From Rutpela maculata (lineage: Eukaryota > Arthropoda > Insecta > Coleoptera > Cerambycidae): 64,000 bases of DNA. Made by a program: the position numbers and the translations under genes. Below are positions 21,740 through 32,244 of this stretch, piece by piece (position 1 is the first letter of the stretch; every line of letters starts with the position of its first letter). Below the pieces are notes generated by a model that worked only from the letters and a program-made list of their open reading frames with translations, made no database searches and had not been told where the DNA came from. The stretch spans positions 137,173,235-137,237,234 of the forward strand of contig OW386285.2 of NCBI GenBank assembly GCA_936432065.2. The letters are read 5' to 3'.

Positions 21740-22690
21740 CCCCACCGGACCCGTTTTCTAGTGCGGAGGAATACGATGGTGATAATATTTTCCGACCAAA
21801 CGCTACCCCTAAATCGAAAAAACCACCCTTGTTTCCGATTTTCCGGTGCTACGCTTGCGAGGGTTTGCCAGATCTGGTATTTTTTGGTCAGATTGAATAA
21901 AATAAGTAAATATTGACCACAGGTGATATAGCACACTCCCGGTGGTTGAAACTACCCTCACCCCCAATAACTAAATGCTACGAAAACAGCGAAAATCAGC
22001 TGTAAAACGGTATACCCCCGTTTTCGAGGGCGAGGAATACGATGGTGACAATATTTCCCGACCTACCCTTCACCCACTACCCCTAAACCCGAATACCACC
22101 CTCTTTCCGATTTTCCGGTGCTAGGCTTGCGAAGGCCTGTCGTATCGTTTTTTTTTTTGTTCAGTTAGAATAAAATAGTTAAATATTTATCACAGTTTAC
22201 CTAATCAACCCCCGGGGATTGAAACTACCCTCTCCCCCAATAACTAAATGCCATTAAAACAACGAAAATCAGCTGGAAAGCAATATACTCCCGTTTTCGA
22301 AGGCGGGGAATACGATGGTGACAATATTTCCCGACCTACCCTTCGCCCGCTACCCCTAAATCTTAAAAACCCATCCCCTTTTGCGATTTTGGTTCTTGTA
22401 CGCACATTAAATCACAATTCAATTTTTTTTTTTCACCTCTGTGGTCAATATTTATTTATTTTATTCAAATTAACCCAAAAAAAAACCGATCCGACAAGCC
22501 CTCGCAAGCGTAGCACAGAAAAATCGGAAACAGAGGTGGTTTTTTCGATTTGGGGGTAGCAGTTGGATTCTAGGTTGAAAGATATTGTCACCTTCGTATT
22601 TCCCGCCTTCGAAAATGGGGGTATACTGCTTTCCAGCTGATTTTCATTGTTTTCGTGGCATTTAGTTATTGGGGATGAGGGTAGATTCAA
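21740..22690. repeat. ~270-bp tandem repeat, three direct units and one inverted
   Basis: CCCGTTTTC followed by GAATACGATGGTGA recurs at about 21750, 22017 and 22290, a spacing of 267-273 bp. Each unit also contains CCGATTTTCCGGTGCTA and CAATAACTAAATGC. A fourth unit (about 22440-22690) is in reverse orientation. Conservation is moderate and the unit is GC-richer than its surroundings. The open frames within it are a by-product of the repeat. Confidence 0.8.
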
Positions 22691-22698
22691 CCCCCGGG

Positions 22699-22900
22699 GT
22701 AAGGGCCTTAGTGTAAACCGTGTTTGTAATTAAGTATAATATTTGAGTATAGAAGCGTGGGGCGCTTTTCATTTAATGTAATGATGTCTTCAGCGTTTTA
22801 ATTATCGAACCTGTTCGAAATAGCGTTCGAAAAGCACCCCACGCTTTTACACTTAAATATTATACTTAATTACAAACACGGTTTACACTAAGGCCCTTAC
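22699..22900. mobile_element. 202-bp hairpin MITE
   Basis: GTAAGGGCCTTAGTGTAAAC at the left pairs with its complement at the right end. The arms are ~70 bp with few mismatches and the loop is ~62 bp. GGG at 22696-22698 and 22901-22903 may be a 3-bp target duplication. No coding capacity. Confidence 0.8.
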
Positions 22901-22903
22901 GGG

Positions 22904-23394
22904 GTAGACAGAGAGAACAGGTTCGATGATTATTTTTTGCTTTTTAGTGCAGTATTTATAAAAGCATGTTTTTTTAGTTTTTTAAACTATTAATTTATTA
23001 TAGATAAAATGATCCAGTCTTTCCTTATTGCATATTTTTTTTTCGTTTTCTAAATAAATATCGACAAGAAAAATATTGTTTGCTCTAATAGGCTCAAGAA
23101 AGCTATTATTGTTGATATATGGTATAATCAGTTCTCAAGTTATATGATGAGGTTCTAAGTTCACCCGTATGTGTTCTTTTGTTTCTCAATTATTTCTCTG
23201 GATTGACTCCAGCGATTTCTATAACTCTTTCTCAAACTACAAGGTATATCTCGGCGGTGGTTCCATAATAATTTTGTCAAGTTACGTCTAGTGTAAGGTG
23301 AGCGAAAGTTGGAAGCAAGATTTCGTTTAGTCACAAATTTGGCAAATACGCTAATGGTAAAAAAATAAAATTTCATCGTATCATCTTATTTATA
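22904..23394. other. Unassigned sequence
   Basis: No repeat or domain recognised between the MITE and the LINE fragment. Confidence 0.3.
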
Positions 23395-23965
23395 GCATCA
23401 TACTCGCCAATTCTTAACGTATTTGAATGGTTTTCATTTGCTCAGTCTATAACCTTAATTCTAGTTTAGTTGTAATTTACAAGTAAACCGTACTCATAGC
23501 CTTCTGTTTGGAAGCTGTTGGGCAGGTGTATGAGCTCATCTTCACTTGCGCAACTAAGTCAGTATCATGTGTAAATTTCTAGTTGGAAATCTTTGTTTCA
23601 CTTATGGGCAAATCTACCTACTTACCTTTCTGCCTGCCTGCACCCATGGTACACATATTCACTGTAGCTAATAAAGATGATTAGTAACAGAACATAGATA
23701 GCCCTGTTTGATGTCTGTACATATATTAGACTTCGTGTTGTAGACATTCACCAAAGGTTTTCTTAATATAGTAAGCAGATGTCTAGCAATTCCCACCTCC
23801 AATAACATAGTATACAGTTTGTCCTATCCCACATTGGCGAAAGCCTTATGGTAGTTTATGAAGTAAAGTTACATAGGCATGTAATATTCCCTTTACCTCC
23901 TCGATAAACTTTCGTAAAATTCTTCTCTATTTCTTATCCTTTAACATAGCCTGCTTACTCTAAAC
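23395..23965 (-). pseudogene. RTE-type LINE reverse transcriptase fragment
   Basis: Reading from ~23880 on the minus strand gives FINYHKAFANVG, a stop, DKLYTMLLEVGIARHLLTIL and CTDIKQG. This matches the FIDYxKAFDxV...GI...QG core of RTE-type reverse transcriptases. Further down, HDTDLVAQ stands where the YADD catalytic box should be, followed after a frameshift by SEDELIHLPNSF and EYGLLVNYN. The catalytic Asp pair is not intact, and several stops and shifts are present. Endonuclease and 3' end are missing. Confidence 0.6.
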
Positions 23966-23999
23966 ATGTTCATCAAAAGAGATGATGCTGAAGTTTGGA

Positions 24000-24564
24000 T
24001 TAAAGAATATACAACTTTATTTTACTGGCGTGTCATACCATCAGGCCCTCCGCGTCAAATTGCGGGACCCGTAACTGCTGAGTTTCACGGGCCCCGTGAA
24101 ATATATGAAGCCCTTCTTTTCTTTTCTCGCAAATGAAAATCAATTTTCATTTTTGAGGAAAGGAATGAAAAAATTGTTTTTATTGATGACCGGGGGGCGG
24201 GAGTGGGGGTAGAAATCCGAAAGAAAAATTGATGAGCGGGAGGAAGAACTCACAAGCCCGGGCCCCTAAATTCTGTACCCAATAGACTCTACCCATACGC
24301 ACGGGGGGACTGCATACCATTACCAGCAGTCTGTAGCTGCCGCAGATATTTATGTTGCAGTGTGACGACTGAAGGTCTCAGGTCATCCCATAGTTTTAGG
24401 CTGTCTCCCATATTTTTAGGCATTTGTGAAGGACTGTGTTGCACTAATTTCAGTTTATATAGCTGCTTCGACTTCTGATTTAAGTATAGTAGGTTCGTGT
24501 TCATAGTTCTGCCTCCCATCGTGTTCTGATTCAGAAAGCTTATCCTTGAAAAGCCTTTAGCAAT
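24000..24564. other. Unassigned sequence
   Basis: A C/G-rich stretch around 24190-24310 stands out from the AT-rich background. No gene is supported. Confidence 0.3.
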
Positions 24565-24880
24565 GACAATACTTTTCGAAAATTTTAGAAAGGATCATAG
24601 AAGATGAACTATGTAACCACTTGGCTCTTAATGATATTCTATCAAGCACACAATCTGGTTACACTGCTCTTCTCAGCCTCTTGATGACAGAAAATGATAA
24701 TAAGCACTGAGGTAGATCTGTTATTGGAGGAAGAAATGTCAAATAGCCGTAGTATCTCAAGAAATATTCCACAAGGGTTAATATTTGCTATTGCGCAGTA
24801 TGTTGTGTTTAGAATCAAAAGTGTAAAATCCGAAATACAGTGTTTATTATTCACTATTAGTAAGATTCATTGTCTAACTT
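24565..24880 (+). pseudogene. LINE reverse transcriptase fragment (jockey/CR1-like)
   Basis: The frame reads FSKILERIIEDELCNHLALN, then DILSSTQSGYTALLSLL, and ends at a stop near 24710. This is the (F)SKILEKI...L....L..NQ(F/S)G segment at the start of many LINE reverse transcriptases. A second frame 24694-24978 carries ISRNIPQGLIFA, resembling the GVPQGS(I/V)LGP block. About 100 codons that should lie between the blocks are missing, and no YADD box was found. Confidence 0.45.
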
Positions 24881-26160
24881 TGAAGGAAACAAATATTGAA
24901 ACAACCCATGTACGCAAATTATACGTTAAACTTTTCATCTGTACTGAACACATACAAAGTTCACATGTAGGCTGGTGAAAACTAACTGTATCACTTTTTA
25001 GAGAGGTAATTTTGAAGCAGAGCAAAAATATAGACGAGTTCTTTAAACGGAGGAAGAAGCACAATTTGTTGGTAAATTCAATTTGCACATGTGTGGGAGC
25101 ATGTTTAAATTTTCACTTATAGTTACAGAATAAAAAACTCTTTGCTTACTCGGACGTATACTTACTTGTAGTGAGCACTGCGATGTTGGTGGTCTCGCAT
25201 AAATCAGTTTTATATTATATAAATGTCATATCACGGTAATTTTAGTTAATTAATATAGTGATTAGTGTTATTTTTCTCAAAAGCTCAAGAATTCAAAATA
25301 ATCTGTGTCCGTAACTTACACATTTTCCTTCAATATACAGGGTGATTCATGGTGGACGGAGTATTAGAAGTATATGGGGAACGGGTAAATATATCCTTTT
25401 GAAAATTTGGGTACCAGGGTAACAGAGTATGCTCTGTTAGCCTAAAATATTATCGACAGCCAATTGTAGGTAAAACTGGCAACATCTTCGTTATTTTAAA
25501 TAGAACACCCTGTATATTAACCGTTTTTAGAATCTACACCAAATTCTGAATAACTACTGTTAATATATTCTTATATCTATCTCAAGTCATTTCAGAGGTA
25601 TTAATTAATTTCCAGATTTATTGAGCAAAATCTGGCTTCTAATAAATCGTGTTATCTGCCTACCAAAAAACAATCATAAGCTGAACTGTCGGTTACCATT
25701 GGGCAAGGCCTAAGGACTTTTCATGTTGTAGCCAAACCTTAGCAGCAGTATACAGGGTAGATTAGAAATAACTTTCTTTAGATGACTTATAAAAGTTGTC
25801 GAAAGTCATTTTTTTTTAATGGAACGCTCTGTATATTATTAATGATTCAAAAAGCTGATACATTTTGCTATTCAGCTATGTATAGTGTACCAATACCTAA
25901 CTCGTTGCGTTTCCGATTTATAATAATTATAAATATGCCTTAGAAGTACATACATACTACTAAACATGGTGTATTATTCCTGATTTGTACAGTAGGTAAG
26001 TTCTTCTAATGGCACATAATATAATTACATATTATGCACGGACATTGTTATAATCATAATAAAACAGAAAACAAGAATGCTATGAAACCAACAAGAAGCA
26101 ATTATTACATAATTGAACGAACAAAACGTAATTACAAAAAAGACTAATTCTGAATACCTA

Positions 26161-27234
26161 CTACTTCAATAAGTGTTCAAAGTGTTGGCCATTGACATCC
26201 AGACATTTAACTATATGAGTACAGACACGTTGAAGCAAGTCTAATTTCAGTAGGATCTAAGTTTTGAAATGTTTGATTCACCCGATGTTCTAATTCATTC
26301 CTAGTATTCCTAGTATTTTCTAAGAGTGCCCCATAGGTAAAAATCTAAAGGTGTAATATCCGGCGATCTCGGAAGCCAGTTCCACGGTCCTAGACGTCTG
26401 ATTAATCGGTCATCGGAAATCCGGTTTAATTCTAAACTAACTGCTGCTGTACAATGAGGCAGAGCCCCATCAAGCTGATAACAGCCACTTCTGTATTCCT
26501 CAAGAGACATATTGTCAGTGAAATCTTCACCAATCGTCCTTATAATCCCTAAATATTTTCTAGACGCCAATCTTTCGTCATATATTACGTAGCTTATTTT
26601 ATTATCCTTTAACATGCAAAAACGTTGAAGATAAATTTTTTCTGAAATCCAGACTCTCTAGTGACATGAGGGTCCAAGAATGTTTATTTCGTCGATTATA
26701 AATACCTTCTCGCGAGAATTTGGATTCGTCGGTCCATATGATTTTTTCAAGAAATTGGGAGCATCTTGAGTATGTACCAACAACATTTCACAAAATTCTA
26801 CTCTCTCTGGACCATCTTTAGGCTTTAGAGCTTGAACTCTTGTAAACTTATAATCATGCATCTTATATATGCCAATATTCTTTGAACCGATGCATATGAT
26901 AAGCCCAAATCTTGTACAGCACTGCGTATGGAATGTTGAGGATTTGCATGAAAATATGCTAAAACATTAATTTTATTTACTTTATCAGAAATCACAGGCC
27001 TGGGTAAGTTTTTGGAGCTTTCAGAGAGGAACCAAAATGTATAAAATTATTCCAGACTCGTATGAATTTTCTGTTATTCATTTGTGGTCAATTTGGGTAT
27101 TTCTCATTAAAGTTTCTACAACTTCTGCTTATATTATTATAACATTGTCCGTAGTGTCCGTGTATAAAAAATAGATCCATTGGAACTGAATTTGTGTAAT
27201 TATTATCTGCCATTAAATTCACACTTACTGACAT
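26161..27234 (-). pseudogene. Tc1/mariner-group transposase, DD41D type
   Basis: Possible start at 27234 (MSVSVNLMADNNYTNSVPMD), followed by FIHGHYGQCYNNISRSCRNF, a typical first helix-turn-helix. After stops, INVLAYFHANPQHSIRSAVQ continues as a second HTH. The catalytic domain shows WTDESKFSREG (first Asp), YQLDGALPHC (second Asp) and SPDITPLDFYLWG (third Asp). I count 41 residues between the second and third Asp, which fits the DD41D (rosa/VS-type) branch and not DD34D mariner. The C-terminus VNGQHFEHLLK ends at 26161. Frameshifts and stops occur near 27145, 27040, 26650 and 26230, so no full protein can be made. Cut-and-paste transposition at TA is the family's role. Confidence 0.75.
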
Positions 27235-27268
27235 TCATTTCCTTCGAAACAAAATATTTCATAGCTTA

Positions 27269-27377
27269 CCCAACAAACACAAAAGATCGGCCCATCAGCG
27301 GGCCATCACTGGGCCAGAAATGAAACTTCTGGCCCTGTGATGGCCCAATGAAGGGCCAACCTTTTGTGTTTGTAGGG
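27269..27377. mobile_element. 109-bp hairpin element nested in the DD41D element
   Basis: CCCAACAAACACAAAAG at the left and its near complement at the right (CTTTTGTGTTTGTAGGG), flanked by TA on both sides (27267-27268, 27378-27379). The interior is made of GGGCCA/GGCCC boxes that also pair. Unlike its AT-rich host it is GC-rich. It interrupts the DD41D element, so it is younger. Confidence 0.85.
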
Positions 27378-28029
27378 TACATGGTATAAAAGAACAAGGC
27401 ATACGTACTTCTAAGGCATATTTATAAATAAATGCTTTCAATCGAAAACGCTGCGAATTAGGTATAGGTGCACTATACCTAGCTGAATAGCAAAATGTGT
27501 AAGCTTTCTGAATCAGTAATAATATACGGGCCGTTCCATTTAAAAAAATGACTTTCGACCACTTTTATTTATTTTAAGTCATTTAAAGAAAGTTATTTCT
27601 AATCTACCCTGTATACTACTACTAAGGTTTGGCTACAGCATGAAAAGTCCTCAGGCGGATGGTAACCGATAGTTCAGCTGATTGTTTTTTGGTAGGCAGA
27701 TAACACGATTTATTACAAGTAAGATTTTACTCAATAAATCTTGAAATTAATTAATACCTCTTGAGATATGTATAGGAATATATTAACAAAAGTTACTCAG
27801 AATTGGGTGTAAATTCTAAAAATAGAAAAATATACAGGGTGTTCCAGTTAAAATAACAAAGGTGTTGCCAGTTTTGCCTACAATTGGCAACGCCACGCGG
27901 GCGCTGTCGGTAATATTTTAGGCTGACAGAGTATGCTCTGTTACTTTGGTACCCAAATTTTCAAAAGGATATGTTTACCCGTTCTCCATATACTTCTAGT
28001 ACTCCATCCACCGTGAATCACCCTGTGTA

Positions 28030-30788
28030 GCACGTTTGCTGTTTTGTGTTGAAATTCATGTTATTATACTCTTCGTAAATATGAAAACGAAGAGTCCAAG
28101 TGTTAGCTAGAGAAAGAAAATCAATCATTAAATAAGAAAGTTATTATTCATTTAGAAAAATATGTGTTTCCTTAATTTTTGTCGCTTGTACTTAAATCTT
28201 GCGAAATATTATTTCCTATCGTTATTTTTTCTTTGTTTGTACATTCTCGGTTCAGTTGCTAAAGTTTTGCTTTGAAATCCTCAACTTTATAAGTCTAACC
28301 TCCCTCTTTTCTTCTTTCTGTGTGTCTACTTTGTTCCTGTTTTTATATGTTTTGTCCAATTTCTATTCTTCTAAATTCTCTCTAGGCCGAAAAATTCTTA
28401 AAATTCAAACTATTTAAATCTTAACATGTATCCACTATATTTTCCTGGAGGCAGGGAGACCACCAGGGCGACAGTTGTCTCAAACGGCTTTTTTCGTTCC
28501 GCTTTTTCCCGCGTCAACAACTAAAATTTCTTTGTATTTGTGTTAGTGCAAAAGTAATAGTTTTTAAGTTTTAATTATTTCCAAATTTGTTCGCAGACTA
28601 TTTTACAAAAATATTGTTGGTATTAAATTTATATTATAAACAGGGGTACTAAACTCTACTAACTAACTAACTAATTATTGCTAAGCCATAATCACTAGGG
28701 CCGCTAAACGTCTTGGTTTTCTGGCTGAGCCCGGAGCAGGTTCCAGCGAGGCACACCATTGTATCTGAATTCTCAATAAACGTGTAAAAGTAAAAGCAAA
28801 GCAATCCAAGGGTCGTGTGTTCACATCACAGACAGGTTGAATGTTTTTACTTTTAACTTTTTCTTACATATATTTTTTTTATACTAACGAGTGTTTCACC
28901 AACAATTGGGGGCTTAATCCTTTAGCTACAGAATTTCGATCCGTCTGTGAATCAGACGATATCACGAGGCCTGAGTATCTCTACAAGTGGGCTCCAGTCG
29001 TCCCCTCTTGGGGATGAACCTTAAAGGTTTCTGAGAAGGAGAAAAATGGCACCTTATCATAACTCTTGGTATCCAGAAGTTTGGACCTTCTCCCCTATCT
29101 TTCTGCTGATTATCACACCTCAACCTGTAGACCGCTTTTCGAGTCTCAATCACCATGTGAAGGGGCATAAGGTCCAGAAGGATCTCCAGAGCTGTTATGG
29201 CAGTCGTGCGTATCGATCTTGTGAGTCCTAAACAGGTGAGTGTTCCAAGTTATGTTAGCTCCTGTTGAATATATAGCCTAGCTACAATAGGTCACCATGC
29301 AAACAATCGAAGCACAAGAATATGGAGAGTTGTATCACGTAGGAAATAATTAGAGGTTGTAGAAAGGGATGTGCTATGGATAATTTAATTAACCGGTATG
29401 TTATCGTTATTTTTGCCAAAGTTATGTTTGATTTTCCTATATTGTATGCTAAAATGGAAAAAAGAAAAAACGTCGCAGAAGGGTAAGAAGCCATTTAAAG
29501 GCAATAACGTTTAGCACAAGCATTTGACTCTTAAATTGCTTCTGCAAGGAATTTTTTATTTATATAACGTACGGGGAAATGCCGCAATTATGAATTAATG
29601 TTTTCCACAAAAATATCGTTGTTGATACGACAACCATGTTGAAAAAATTACGGTCAAAATAGGTTTTTCTCAATTATCTCCGTTCCTGTTGGTGCTACCC
29701 TAAAATTAGGTATTACCAATATTGCAAATATGATGAAAGCTACAACTTTTATTTAAACTATTTTTCATTTCAAAAATTCATTGTAGGAACTATTCACGGG
29801 TACCTCCCAGTTTTCTGGTCTAAAAACTGTATTAGTTGTAGATATGATACCTTTTAGTATTATATTTGAATGTGACAGTTCTTTAGGTATAATTTACCTT
29901 TCAATTTATCTCTAATATTCAAACACCCTCAGAGAAATCCATATTATATAAATATAAACTTCGAAACTAGTATCGAAAACTCGCGATGTAAATCCATCGA
30001 ATAAAACTTTATGATCTTTTAATAACAGTCTATTTCAGGCAGAATACAAAGTCAAAGTCCATGACAAAGTAAATAAATCCTGATTATCCAATTAATTTCG
30101 CTGGATTTCCGTTTCTATTAAGAGTAGGAAGCTGTAGATACACTGTCCGTTTTTAACGACTCTGATCTTATATCTTCGTTGTCACTTGTAACAATCTAAT
30201 CCAGTTTGCAGTTTATATTGATTTAAGTCGCTGAGTGATCTGGGTAAACATCTAGGATGGCTTAGTCTGGATTTGTACAAATAGTCATTGGCGTGTCCAT
30301 TATAAAGGCGATCTACTAAACTTATACAAACTAGATGCTAGAAACCGTGTATTATAATTTAATATTTACAAATTGTAATTAAACCAAATAAGCAATAATC
30401 TGAAATATTTATTTGTATATTATTAGTGGAACATATTACGTAGTTTCATGGAGAAATTAGTGATGGAAAGATATAGTGGTGATATTATAATAAAAAATGA
30501 CCTTTTCAAAGTTATTTCCAAGGTATCACTTTATGGTGTATGTCATATATATACCCAAGAGGAACATAGGATTCCAAACAAGATATGTGGAAACTTACTT
30601 TTTCTTGAAATTTTTCGTAATTCTGGGAAAAGATAGTTTAAATATTGTAATCGTCGTGACCCACGAAATCCCATATTTAAGACTTTAGAGGGTAAACAAG
30701 AAAGAAAATGTGTTTGAGTGTTTGAAGGTTATATGTTATGTTATATTTTGTTTCATATTTCATTGACGCTTGCGTTTATTAATTTAAA
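28030..30788. other. Unassigned sequence with a possible LTR leader remnant
   Basis: CAACAATTGGGGGCTTAATCC (about 28900) resembles the junction after a 5' LTR, and TCTCAATAAACG lies upstream, but I could not find paired LTRs or gag/pol sequence. The frames at 28962-29231 overlap on both strands. A CTAA run occurs at about 28663. Nothing firmer can be said. Confidence 0.3.
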
Positions 30789-30791
30789 TTA

Positions 30792-31731
30792 CACAGCCCC
30801 ACAAAAAAAGTGGTCTGTACTAGACCAGTGTATCCTTATGTATTTGGACCCGCTGAAACCAAATCCGAAGTCAGAATTATCAGACTAGCTCGTTTTTCAC
30901 CCCTAACCCCAAATAAACACTCTCCCAAAAAATGGTCTGTCCGACGAACCAAAAAAAAAAAAACGAGCCAATCTGACAATTCTGACTTCGGATTCGGTTT
31001 CAGCGGGTCCAAATATAGGAGGTTACACTGGTATGGTCCGCAGGACAGACCACTTTTTTTGTTTTGGGGGTGTTTTTTGGAGTTAGGTGTGAACAACGAG
31101 CCAATCTGACAATTCTAACTTCGAATTCGGATTCTGCAGGTCAAACAACTTAGAGATACACTGGTCTGGTCCGCCGGACAGATCAATTTTTTTATTTTGA
31201 GAGTGTTTTTTGGGGTTAGAGGTGAAAAACGGGCTAATCTGACAATTTTGACTTCGGATTCGAATCCTAATACATAAAGATACACTGGTATGTTCCTCCG
31301 GACACACCATTTTTTTTTTTGGAGGAGGTGTTTTTTTGAGGTTAGTGGTGAAGAACGAACCAATCTGTCAATTCTAACTTCGAATTCGGATTCAGCAGGT
31401 CAAAATACATAAGGATACATTGGTATAGTCCGCCGGACAGACCGCTTTTTTTGTTTTGGGGGTATTTTTTGGGGTCAGAGGTGAAAAACGAGTCAATCTG
31501 ACAATTTTGACTTCGGATTCGGTTTCAGCAGGTCCAGATACATAAGAATACACTGGACTGGTCCACCGGACAGACCACTTTTTTGGGGGGGGGGATGTTT
31601 CTTGGGGTTTGGGGTGAAAAACGAGCCAGTCTGACAATTCTGACTTCGGATTCGGTTTCAGCGGGTTCAAACACATAAGGATATACTGGTCTGGTCCGCC
31701 GGAGAGACCACTTTTTTTTTGTAGGACTGTG
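30792..31731. mobile_element. CACAG-ended non-autonomous element made of 133-bp repeats
   Basis: The left end CACAGCCCCACAAAAAAAGT pairs with the complement of CACAGTCCTACAAAAAAAAA at the right. TTA flanks both sides (30789-30791, 31732-31734), a 3-bp duplication. Nearly the whole interior is a tandem array. CACAG/CACTA-type ends with a 3-bp duplication and subterminal arrays recall the CACTA (CMC) group, but a TTA target also fits Harbinger, so the superfamily stays open. No transposase. Confidence 0.6.
30964..31724. repeat. 133-bp tandem repeat, six direct units
   Basis: CGAGCCAATCTGACAATT or a close variant begins at about 30964, 31097, 31230, 31356, 31489 and 31622. Spacing is 133 bp except one unit of 126 bp. 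Units share GACTTCGGATTCGGTTTCAG and the near-palindrome GGTCCGCCGGACAGACC. To the left (30810-30950) one more unit lies in inverted orientation. The four antisense open frames across this stretch arise from the repeat's periodicity (133 is not a multiple of 3) and are not genes. Confidence 0.9.
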
Positions 31732-31835
31732 TTATTATGTATCATCCGTTGTTTGATTGCAAGCTCACTTCACATAGGATGCTTTTGGCAAACTAAAACG
31801 ACCTATCGGAAGTTGACGTGCGAAACACGATATCT

Positions 31836-32088
31836 TACTGTTATCAGTGCCATCAAATTATTGTGGAGGTATTCTCATCACTGCTTTGTATTCTTGGGTA
31901 TCTTGGGTATATAGCTCCCTTAAAATTGTTGATGAACCTCCCCTTGACCTAGCATTCATCCAATTTCTTATCCAAATTCTCCTTTTTATTGTAATTTCTT
32001 CTTCTATCATATCGACAAGCTCTTTATATAATATCAGTGATAACGATCTTAGTGTACAACACCATATACGAATTTTCCGTTCGTCCAT
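31836..32088 (-). pseudogene. Harbinger nuclease (HARBI1-like) N-terminal fragment
   Basis: Start at 32088 (MDERKIRIWCCTLRSLSLIL). The frame continues with KRRIWIRNWMNARSRGGSST, ILRELYTQDTQEYKAVMRIP and a stop where QFD would continue. The order W-(I/V)-R-x-W...(L)-x-EL...D-x-x-x-(Y/F)-x-x-x-x-R(M/I) is the usual N-terminus of PIF/Harbinger transposases. Translation past the stop gives only weak similarity, and the DDE domain is missing because the 133-bp repeat element begins at 31734. Harbinger nucleases normally act with a Myb-like partner, not seen here. Confidence 0.55.
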
Positions 32089-32119
32089 TTTTCGTCACAC
32101 TAGACTACAAACACTGGCG

Positions 32120-32244
32120 TTTCGTATAAACAGTGTAGGCAGTTGAACTGCCTTTCCAATAGCTAGCAGGACAGTTTACAAGCCAGCTACTGGCCAACTG
32201 ACAGGGCAGTTACTGGCTTAATCTAAACGCACCTTTACATGAAG
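32120..32244. mobile_element. Probable Harbinger-type terminal region
   Basis: On the minus strand the sequence starts AGGTGCGTTTAGATTAAGCC at 32243, just after TTA-compatible flank, and runs into repeated CAGTT/AACTG boxes. These include the palindrome GGCAGTTGAACTGCC (about 32131). It lies ~30 bp upstream of the HARBI1-like start and so may be that element's left end. The partner end was not found. Confidence 0.35.

Larger units (their letters stand above)
25336..28027. mobile_element. DD41D Tc1/mariner-group element with ~625-bp terminal inverted repeats
   Basis: Left end TACAGGGTGATTCATGGTGG and right end CACAGGGTGATTCACGGTGG (other strand) are flanked by TA at 25334-25335 and 28028-28029. 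The inverted match runs ~625 bp inwards (to ~25962 and from ~27398). A TA target duplication is diagnostic for the IS630/Tc1/mariner group. A broken transposase gene lies on the minus strand and a 109-bp hairpin element is nested at 27269-27377. Arms of this length are unusual; many Tc1/mariner elements have 20-200 bp. Confidence 0.85.

Noticed and set aside
22248..22690. Open frames of 103 and 81 codons
   Set aside because: Both are inside the ~270-bp tandem repeat and reflect its lower stop-codon density.
28440..29230. Possible LTR retrotransposon (GGGGGCTTAATCC leader, AATAAA)
   Set aside because: No paired LTRs, no gag or pol sequence and no 4-6 bp duplication could be found.
30810..31745. 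Set of 75-117-codon open frames on both strands
   Set aside because: All lie in the 133-bp tandem array and repeat the same peptide pieces in shifted frames.
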